In this document: positions 1 to 5,398 of the stretch, in pieces | Numbering within the stretch: the first letter of the stretch is position 1 | Layout: each line of letters starts with the position of its first letter | Assembly (NCBI GenBank): GCA_005776735.1 | Contig: SXOM01000669.1 | Location: 1-8,558, forward strand | DNA: 8,558 bases | Direction: 5' to 3' | Source: Pseudomonadota bacterium | GTDB lineage: Bacteria > Myxococcota_A > UBA796 > SXON01 | Program-made: the position numbers and the translations under genes | The notes under the pieces: generated by a model | Database searches by the model: none | Told to the model about the DNA's origin: nothing | The model's input: the letters and a program-made list of their open reading frames with translations, nothing else

Positions 1-872
1 CCGCGCACCGGGCCGGCATCCCCTACTACCCGAAGCTCACCACCGCCGTGCCGTTCACCCCGGCGGCCGCGGGCCGGGTGCTCGGCGACCACGCGATGCT
101 TCCGGCCCTGGTGGGCGCCGTCGACCAGGTGGCGCACCAGGTGGGCGCGAGCGGCCACCACGTCCTGTTCTGCACCGAGGCCGAAGCCGACGCCCTGGCC
201 CGCTTCGGCTACGCCACCCGCCTCGGCGTACAATACCACTGGGAAGACGCCGGCTTCGGCGACTTCGACGGCTTCGTCCGCCGCCTGACGAGCCGCCGCC
301 GCAAGGAGCTGTTGCGCGAACGCCGCCAGGTGGTCGAGGCCGGCGTCGAGGTGCGGGTGCACCGCGGTACGGAGTTGGGCCCCCAAGATTGGGCCGCACT
401 CCATCACTTCTACACGCGCACGCACGCGGAGCACGGCAACCCCGGCTACCTGCCCCCCGCGTGGTGGCGCGACGCGCTGCCGACCCTGGCGCCCCGCGTG
501 GTGGCCGTCTTCGCGAGGCGGGGCGGCGTCGCGGTGGCGGGCGCCCTGGCGTTCCAGCGCGGCGACGCCCTGTACGGGCGCTACTGGGGCGCAGATGTCG
601 AGGTTCGCGGGCTGCACTTCGAGGTGTGCTACCACGCGATGGTCGAGTGGGCGCTCGCCAACGGCGTCCGGCGCGTCGAGGCGGGCGCACAGGGAGAACA
701 CAAACTACAACGTGGGTTCCTGCCCCGCCTCACCTACAGCGCCCACCGGCTCTACGACCCGCGGCTCCACGCGGCGGTCGCCCGCTTCTGCGCGGACGAG
801 GCCACCGCCATGCGCGCGCACGTCGCCGAGCTCGCCGATCACCGCCCGTTCGCGCGGACCGACGACGGCTGA
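1..872 (+). CDS. DUF482/COG3146 FemAB-like N-acyltransferase (GNAT fold), 5' end outside window
   Basis: This is the 3' part of a gene. The frame is open from base 3 to the TGA at 870-872, giving 289 visible residues. The frame upstream of the GTG at 48 is clearly coding: it reads YYPKLTTAVPFTP, a hallmark of the DUF482 'peptidogalycan biosynthesis/recognition' family. The real start is therefore outside the window, and the GTG at 48 is internal. Other family signatures follow: QYHWEDAGFGDFDGF, the basic RRRKELLRERR stretch, and near the end VEAGAQGEHKLQRGFLP followed by TYSAHRLYDPRL. Members are usually near 380-400 residues, so about 100 N-terminal residues are missing. The family is related to FemAB/GNAT acyl-transferases, but its substrate is not established. 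The protein is probably cytoplasmic, since no membrane segment is visible. The family call is firm; the function is only general. Confidence 0.88.
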   Translation, partial: AHRAGIPYYPKLTTAVPFTPAAAGRVLGDHAMLPALVGAVDQVAHQVGASGHHVLFCTEAEADALARFGYATRLGVQYHWEDAGFGDFDGFVRRLTSRRRKELLRERRQVVEAGVEVRVHRGTELGPQDWAALHHFYTRTHAEHGNPGYLPPAWWRDALPTLAPRVVAVFARRGGVAVAGALAFQRGDALYGRYWGADVEVRGLHFEVCYHAMVEWALANGVRRVEAGAQGEHKLQRGFLPRLTYSAHRLYDPRLHAAVARFCADEATAMRAHVAELADHRPFARTDDG

Positions 873-891
873 ACCCGGGGGCGGCGGCCCG

Positions 892-912
892 CGCCCGGCT
901 CCACGCCGGGCG
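892..912 (+). terminator. Candidate GC hairpin after the DUF482 gene
   Basis: A perfect 8-bp inverted repeat, CGCCCGGC at 892-899 and GCCGGGCG at 905-912, encloses a 5-nt loop. It begins 20 nt past the stop codon at 870-872. It is followed by TTGGTTGG rather than a T-run, so it is not a classical intrinsic terminator. Short GC hairpins are common by chance at this base composition, so the role is tentative. Confidence 0.35.
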
Positions 913-918
913 TTGGTT

Positions 919-953
919 GGCGGCCGCCGCGCGCCAGGCGCGGACCGGCCGCC
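919..953. other. Two-tier GC hairpin in the spacer before the metallopeptidase gene
   Basis: An outer stem, GGCGGCC at 919-925 with GGCCGCC at 947-953, encloses an inner stem, CCGCGC at 927-932 with GCGCGG at 938-943, and a 5-nt loop. It lies 55 nt before the ATG at 1009. It could be a second terminator element or a structured leader, or it could be a chance fold of GC-rich DNA. Apart from this and the preceding hairpin I see nothing in the 136-bp spacer. Confidence 0.3.
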
Positions 954-1008
954 TGCCCCGGCGCGCTTCCGGCCGGTCGCGGGCCGGGCCCCCGGGCTAC
1001 AAGGTCGG

Positions 1009-2412
1009 ATGAACAACTTGTCGCGTCGCGCCGTCCTCGCCGCTTCGTTGGCGGCGGCGTTCGTTCCGCGCCGTGCCCGTGCGGCCGCCGCGCCGATCGT
1101 CGGGTGCGACGCCCGGTGGGAGTGGCTCAGCGCGTTGGCGCGGGCGGCCGGCTTCGAGGAGTACCAGGGAGGGCTGGCGGAGTGGACCGGGCCGCTCGAC
1201 ACGCGGTTGGCGCGCTTGCGGAGCCATCCGGTCGTTTCGCGGTTACGACGCGCCCGGGACGCGTCGGGGGTGAGCTACGACGCGCTGCCGTCGTTGGCCT
1301 TGCACCTGGTGCCCGGCGCCGATGGGGGGCCGCCGACCGCGTGGAGCCTCGCGGTGGCGGCCACCCCGTGGCCGAGCGGGCTGGACGTCCGGTGGCAGGG
1401 GGTGGACCTCGCCGCGTTGCTCCGCGAGCTGGGGTCGGCCGCGAAGAAGGCCGGCTTCGCCGAGCTGTGGAGCGATTCGGGGGCGCTGCGGGCACGCGCC
1501 GAGGCCGCCGCCGCCGGCGCCGCCACGGGGTTGGACCTCGGGTGGTACGAAGCGTTCTGCGGGTTCCCCACCCCGGGGGCCGTGCGCGTGGTCCCCGCGC
1601 TCGGTTCGCGCCCGTCGAACTACGCGGCGCGGCGGCACGGCACCGACCCGGAGATCGCGGCGTTCTTGGCGGTGTCGTCGACCGATGCCGGCCTCGAGGT
1701 CGACGCGTCGGTGCTCGTCCACGAGATCGGGCACGCCTTCGTCAACCCGCTCGTGAGCGAGAATCGGGCGGTGCTCGAGCCGCCCGGCCAACGGGTGTAC
1801 GCGGCGGTGAAGGAGCGGATGGACGCGTCCGCGTACGGGGCCTGGGACACGGTGGTCGTCGAGTCGGTCCTGCGGGCGGTGACGGTTCGCTACGCCGAGG
1901 CGCACGGTGGGGCGGCCGCGGCGCGCAGCGAGCTGGCCCGGCACCTCGACCGCGGCTTCCCGTGGACGGTGGTGCTCGCCGACTCGATGCGCGACTACGA
2001 AGCCGACCGGGCCCGCTACGCCACGCTCGGGGAGTGGAGCGTGCCGCTCGCGGCCGTCCTCACGGTCATCGCCGAGGAGGAGGAGGCGCGGGCCGCGGGC
2101 CGGCCGCACGTGGTCTCGATCTCGGTGGCCGACGGCGCCGACGACGTCGATCCCGCGCTCCCCGCGCTGGTGGTCGTCTTCGACCGCCCGATGCGGGACC
2201 GTTCGTGGTCGGTCGTGGGCGACCCGGCCGAGATGCCCGACGGCGACACGCCCCACTACGAAGAGGGCGGTACGCGCTTTGTGATGCCGTGGCGGTTGTC
2301 GCCGGGGCGAAGCTACCGGCTCGGGCTCAACGGCGGGCGGTCCCGCGCGTTCCAGTCGGCCGAGGGCGTCCCGCTCGAGCCGGTCCTGCTCCGCTTCCGC
2401 ACCCGGGGCTGA
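1009..2412 (+). CDS. Tat-exported HExxH metallopeptidase-like protein, DUF4932 type, with C-terminal Ig-like domain
   Basis: The product has 467 residues. It starts with a twin-arginine signal: SRRAVL at residues 5-10, a hydrophobic stretch, then ARA before AAAP, with cleavage likely near residue 26. An exported location is therefore expected. A zinc-binding HEIGH motif sits at residues 238-242, followed by NP at 246-247, matching the DUF4932 pattern of HExGHxxxNP. E285 is a possible third metal ligand (inference). The C-terminal part, from about residue 367, reads as an SbsA/Big_5-like Ig domain: VSISVADGADDVDP, VVFDRPM at 389-395, LSPGRSYRLGLN, and a final FRTRG. The coding frame stays open upstream to 595, but that stretch overlaps the DUF482 gene and the Tat signal fixes the start at 1009, with a weak AAGG at 1001-1004. 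mqnD follows after 19 nt on the same strand, so co-transcription is possible. The substrate is unknown. Confidence 0.82.
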   Translation: MNNLSRRAVLAASLAAAFVPRRARAAAAPIVGCDARWEWLSALARAAGFEEYQGGLAEWTGPLDTRLARLRSHPVVSRLRRARDASGVSYDALPSLALHLVPGADGGPPTAWSLAVAATPWPSGLDVRWQGVDLAALLRELGSAAKKAGFAELWSDSGALRARAEAAAAGAATGLDLGWYEAFCGFPTPGAVRVVPALGSRPSNYAARRHGTDPEIAAFLAVSSTDAGLEVDASVLVHEIGHAFVNPLVSENRAVLEPPGQRVYAAVKERMDASAYGAWDTVVVESVLRAVTVRYAEAHGGAAAARSELARHLDRGFPWTVVLADSMRDYEADRARYATLGEWSVPLAAVLTVIAEEEEARAAGRPHVVSISVADGADDVDPALPALVVVFDRPMRDRSWSVVGDPAEMPDGDTPHYEEGGTRFVMPWRLSPGRSYRLGLNGGRSRAFQSAEGVPLEPVLLRFRTRG

Positions 2413-2431
2413 GCTCAGGTTAGCCGCGCCC

Positions 2432-3268
2432 ATGCGCCTGACCGCCGCGATCTCGCCCGACCCCGACGACCTGTTCATGTTCCGCGCCCTGATGGAGGGC
2501 CTCGTCGACCCGCACGGCCTGGAGTTCGACGTCCAGACGCTCGACACCGACGCGCTCAACCGGATGGCGGCCGGCGATGGCGCCGACGTCAACGCGATCT
2601 CCATCGCGCACTACCCGCGGGTCGCCGAACACTACCGGCTGTTCCGGCACGGCGCGAGTGTGGGGCGCGGCTACGGCCCGATCGTGGTGGCGCTGGAAGG
2701 GCGCGAGCCCGAGTCGTTGGTCGGCGCGCGCATCGCGGTGCCGGGGCTCACGACGACCGCGTGGTTGGTGCTCGACATGATCCTCGGGGGGTTCGAGCCC
2801 GTCGTCACGCCGATCGTGCCGTACGCGCGCACGTTCGAGCGCCTGCGGGCCGGCGAGGTCGATGCGGCGCTGCTCATCCACGAGGGTCGCCTCACCTTCC
2901 CCGACGAAGGCTGCGTGGGCCTCCTGGACCTCGGGCGCGCATGGATGGACTGGACGCGTGGCCTGCCGCTCCCGCTCGGCGGCAACGTGATCCGGCGGGC
3001 GCTCGGGCCCGACGTGATCGCGCGCGCCGACCGGGCGATCCACGCGAGCATCGCGCACGCCCTCGCCCACCGCGACGACGCGATGGACTGGCTCCAGGCG
3101 CGCGGCGTCACGCTCCGTACCGGTGCACTTTTGGACCAATACCTCGCGATGTACGCCAACCAGGACACGCTCGACATGGGCGAGGACGGCATGGAGGCCA
3201 CGCGCCGCCTGCTGGCGATGGGCGCCGAACGGGGGCGCCTGCCCGAGGTCGACGTCGACTTCGTGTGA
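2432..3268 (+). CDS. mqnD: MqnD-family 1,4-dihydroxy-6-naphthoate synthase (menaquinone, futalosine pathway)
   Basis: The 278-residue product fits the MqnA/MqnD family (periplasmic-binding-protein fold, about 270-280 residues, soluble). MqnD converts cyclic dehypoxanthinyl futalosine to 1,4-dihydroxy-6-naphthoate in menaquinone synthesis. Visible family features are ISPDPDDLFMF at residues 7-17, a Ser at 57 in NAISIAHY, GASVGRGYGPIVV, PGLTTTAW at 104-111, the IHEGRLTF segment with H149-E151 (H150 is the presumed catalytic His) and GLPLPLGGNVIRR. Canonical MqnD has SPCPNDTF at the N-terminus; the SPDxDDxFMF form is, from memory, a divergent clade sometimes annotated only as a substrate-binding protein. 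The exact reaction is thus less sure than the family. The ATG at 2432 gives the normal family N-terminus, but its SD is poor. No other mqn gene is in the window. The gene converges on the next one with a 15-nt gap. Confidence 0.78.
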   Translation: MRLTAAISPDPDDLFMFRALMEGLVDPHGLEFDVQTLDTDALNRMAAGDGADVNAISIAHYPRVAEHYRLFRHGASVGRGYGPIVVALEGREPESLVGARIAVPGLTTTAWLVLDMILGGFEPVVTPIVPYARTFERLRAGEVDAALLIHEGRLTFPDEGCVGLLDLGRAWMDWTRGLPLPLGGNVIRRALGPDVIARADRAIHASIAHALAHRDDAMDWLQARGVTLRTGALLDQYLAMYANQDTLDMGEDGMEATRRLLAMGAERGRLPEVDVDFV

Positions 3269-3283
3269 CGACGCCGGTCCGGC

Positions 3284-4561
3284 CTACGGCGCGGACCAGC
3301 CGGGGTACACCGGGTGCGCGCGGACCAGGAGCGCCCACGCCACGAGCTGGACGCCCAGCACGACCAGCGGCACGCGCGGCGAGCGAGGCGCCAGGCGGGC
3401 GGCGAGCACGACCAGGCCGAGCACGACGAGGTGGAAGAAGGTCTCCGGCTTCGCGAAGCGCCACATGCCGGGCAGGGCCGCGAAGGCCGACCACACCGGC
3501 GTGGCCGGCCCCATCGCGAGCACCGCGACGGCGGCGCACCCCGCGGCGAGGGCCAACGTGCGCCGCGAGGTCGGCTCGCGGAGCGTGAAGAGCGCCCCGA
3601 CCAGGGAAACGAGCGCGGCCAGCGTGGTGACCGGGTCCAGCGCACACCACAGCTCGAGGCGGTTCCAGTTGGGGCCGAACCCGCCGCCGCCCAGGGGCGC
3701 GAAGACATCGAGCGCAGCGCGCTCTGCGAAGGCGTCCGGCGCGGGGAGCTGCGCGTTGTCGAGCGCCGGGAGCTGCAACGCCAGAAACGGTAGCCCGCCG
3801 AGCCCGGCGACCACGGCGGCCACCCGCACGCGGGCGGGCCCGGCCACGAACGCGACTGCGCCGACCAGCGCGCCGAGCACCCCCCAGTAGGCGTTGTAGT
3901 AGAACGCCCACGCGTACAGGAGCGGGGCCGCGACGAGCCAGGGGACGGAGCCCTGCCCCGCGCGGACCAGGGCGAGCACGAACAGCGTGAGCGGCCACGT
4001 GCCGGACTTCTCGATGGTGTACCAGTTGAGGTCGCGGAACAGGTGCAGGCCCATCCCCATCGGAAAGCCCGCCACCCGCGCCCACCGCTCCGGCGCGCCC
4101 ACCGCCACCCCCAGGCGCGTCGCCAACCACCACCCGAGCACGAGGTTCGCGAGCCCCTGCGCGTTCATCGCCGCGAACGGTGCGAGGACCACGTCGAAGA
4201 GCGCGGTCACCCACAGGTGGCCCATCGACACGCCGATGAGCTGGGTCGCCGCCGCGGAGGTGTCCCATGACGAGAAGTGGGCCCCCAACTGGTAGAAGTG
4301 CAGGGAGCCCGCCTTGTCGATCGTCGGGAACGCGCCCCAGACGGCGCCGGGGATCATCCCGACCGCCGGCGCCGTGCACCAGAACACCACCCCGGCGATG
4401 GCCCAGAGCCCCGCCCGTGCCGGTCGCCCGCGATCCAGGTGTGCAGCGCCGAGGCACAGCGCCCCGAGCAGCAGCGAGAACGCCCAGGCGCCCGGCGCGG
4501 CGGACAGGCCCGCGGCGACCTCGACCTGGCGCGGATCCGGTGGGGGACCGTAGGGCGGCAT
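3284..4561 (-). CDS. Polytopic membrane protein, possibly GT-C/YfhO-like
   Basis: The product has 425 residues with about 10-12 hydrophobic segments, for example near residues 24-42, 49-69, 115-152, 186-202, 207-241, 245-264, 309-327, 334-350, 375-392 and 396-414. It is therefore an inner-membrane protein. A long hydrophilic loop after the second segment carries acidic residues (D82, D100). A late LPGMWRFAKPETF motif at 363-375 before a membrane helix recalls the 'R-F-P/K-P' motif of YfhO-like GT-C proteins. That would suggest transfer of a sugar from a lipid carrier, but this is inference and I do not recognise a precise family. The start at 4561 is fixed by a near-perfect SD, TAAGGGGG. The frame stays open further upstream, but that stretch lies over the ATPase gene and is a shadow. 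It is divergent from the ATPase gene across 66 bp and convergent with mqnD. Confidence 0.75.
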   Translation of the reverse strand: MPPYGPPPDPRQVEVAAGLSAAPGAWAFSLLLGALCLGAAHLDRGRPARAGLWAIAGVVFWCTAPAVGMIPGAVWGAFPTIDKAGSLHFYQLGAHFSSWDTSAAATQLIGVSMGHLWVTALFDVVLAPFAAMNAQGLANLVLGWWLATRLGVAVGAPERWARVAGFPMGMGLHLFRDLNWYTIEKSGTWPLTLFVLALVRAGQGSVPWLVAAPLLYAWAFYYNAYWGVLGALVGAVAFVAGPARVRVAAVVAGLGGLPFLALQLPALDNAQLPAPDAFAERAALDVFAPLGGGGFGPNWNRLELWCALDPVTTLAALVSLVGALFTLREPTSRRTLALAAGCAAVAVLAMGPATPVWSAFAALPGMWRFAKPETFFHLVVLGLVVLAARLAPRSPRVPLVVLGVQLVAWALLVRAHPVYPGWSAP

Positions 4562-4565
4562 CCCG

Positions 4566-4574
4566 CCCCCCTTA
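4566..4574 (-). promoter_or_regulatory. Strong Shine-Dalgarno of the membrane protein gene
   Basis: On the minus strand the sequence TAAGGGGGG lies 4 nt before the ATG at 4561. It closely matches the anti-SD complement TAAGGAGG. It settles the start of the membrane protein and contrasts with the SD-less starts of four other genes in the window. Confidence 0.6.
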
Positions 4575-4577
4575 CCG

Positions 4578-4614
4578 GCGCGCCGGGCGCGTCGCCATCG
4601 GCGCCCGGGCGCGC
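4578..4614. repeat. Imperfect 13-bp inverted repeat in the divergent spacer (operator candidate)
   Basis: The left arm GCGCGCCGGGCGC (4578-4590) and right arm GCGCCCGGGCGCGC (4601-4614) pair over 13 bp with a single bulged G at 4609 and a 10-nt spacer. It lies in the 66-bp gap between the divergent membrane protein and ATPase genes and ends directly before the -10-like TACCCT at 4615. Position favours an operator or a structured leader, but all-GC repeats of this sort can also arise by chance at this composition. Confidence 0.4.
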
Positions 4615-4620
4615 TACCCT
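4615..4620 (+). promoter_or_regulatory. -10-like TACCCT for the CbbQ/CbbO-type unit
   Basis: The hexamer TACCCT fits the TANNNT form of a -10 box. Its T is 13 nt before the ATG at 4628, so a transcript would start at or next to the ATG and be leaderless. A weak -35-like TCGCCA lies at 4592-4597 with a 17-nt spacer. There is no convincing SD; GGGG at 4622-4625 is too close to the start. Confidence 0.4.
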
Positions 4621-4627
4621 CGGGGCC

Positions 4628-5398
4628 ATGGTGTACTACCGCCCCCAGGGCAACGAGGTCGGCGTCTTCGAGACCGCGGCGCGCCGCAAACTCCCGGTCC
4701 TCCTCAAGGGTCCGACCGGCTGCGGAAAGACGCGTTTCGTTCGATACATGGCGGAGAAGCTCGGCAGGCCGCTCATCACGGTCGCCTGCCAGGAAGACCT
4801 CGCGGCCGCCGACCTCACCGGCCGGTTCCTGCTCGAGGGGGGATCGACCGTGTGGCGCGACGGTCCCCTCACCCGCGCCGTGCGCGAAGGGGCGATCTGC
4901 TACCTCGACGAGGTGGTCGAAGCCCGCGCCGACGTCATGACCGTGCTCCACCCCCTCACCGACGACCGGCGGGCGCTCCCGCTGGACCGGCTGGGGGTCG
5001 AGCTGGCCGCGCCCGACGCGTTCCTCGTGGTCATCAGCTACAACCCCGGCTACCAGTCGGTGTCCAAGGAGCTCAAGGAGAGCACCCGGCAGCGCTTCGT
5101 CTCGTTGTCCTTCGACTATCCGTCGCCCGAGGTCGAGACGGAGATCGTGACGGCGGAGTCCGGTTGTGCCCCCGACGTCGCGGCGCAGCTCGTGAAGATC
5201 GGCCGCGGGAGCCGCAACCTCCGCAGCCACGGGCTCGGCGAAGGGGCCAGCACGCGCTTGTTGGTCTACGCCGGCCAGCTCGTGGTCGCCGGACTGCCGC
5301 TGCGGGAGGCGTGCGAGGCCACGCTGGTCGGCTCCCTCACCGACGACGCCGAGCTGACCAAGGCGCTGCGCGAGCTCCTCACGAGCGTCCTCGGCTAG
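4628..5398 (+). CDS. CbbQ/NirQ/NorQ family AAA+ ATPase (MoxR group)
   Basis: The 256-residue product matches the CbbQ/NirQ/NorQ family along its whole length. It has the N-terminal YYRPQGNEVGVFE, Walker A GPTGCGKT at 28-35 (K34), the segment RPLITVACQEDLAAADLTGR, Walker B ICYLDE at 90-95 (D94, E95), sensor 1 ISYNPGYQ with N139, the arginine-finger region STRQRF at 152-157, and sensor 2 GASTR with R210. All catalytic residues are present. Family members form hexamers that work with a VWA partner to remodel a client: inhibited RuBisCO for CbbQ, nitric oxide reductase for NorQ. The ATG at 4628 gives a family-like N-terminus; the upstream open frame lies over the membrane protein gene. The stop TAG shares its G with the GTG start of the VWA gene, so the two are probably translationally coupled. 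The sequence alone does not tell CbbQ from NorQ, and no client gene is nearby. Confidence 0.93.
   Translation: MVYYRPQGNEVGVFETAARRKLPVLLKGPTGCGKTRFVRYMAEKLGRPLITVACQEDLAAADLTGRFLLEGGSTVWRDGPLTRAVREGAICYLDEVVEARADVMTVLHPLTDDRRALPLDRLGVELAAPDAFLVVISYNPGYQSVSKELKESTRQRFVSLSFDYPSPEVETEIVTAESGCAPDVAAQLVKIGRGSRNLRSHGLGEGASTRLLVYAGQLVVAGLPLREACEATLVGSLTDDAELTKALRELLTSVLG

Noticed and set aside
595..1008. N-terminal extension of the Tat metallopeptidase
   Set aside because: It overlaps the DUF482 gene out of frame, and the twin-arginine signal must be at the N-terminus, as it is from 1009.
1243..2604. Long minus-strand open frame opposite the metallopeptidase gene
   Set aside because: It is low-complexity Arg/Pro/His/Gly sequence, a shadow of the plus-strand gene with its Tat signal and HEIGH motif.
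3269..3283. Small GCCGG/CCGGC palindrome between convergent stops
   Set aside because: The arms are separated by a single base, so no proper hairpin loop can form, and there is no T-run.
4562..5230. N-terminal extension of the membrane protein on the minus strand
   Set aside because: It overlaps the ATPase gene antisense, and a near-perfect SD fixes the start at 4561.
4267..5397. Upstream extension of the VWA frame across the ATPase gene
   Set aside because: This part is the +1 shadow of the ATPase gene. The coding pattern begins at the GTG at 5398.
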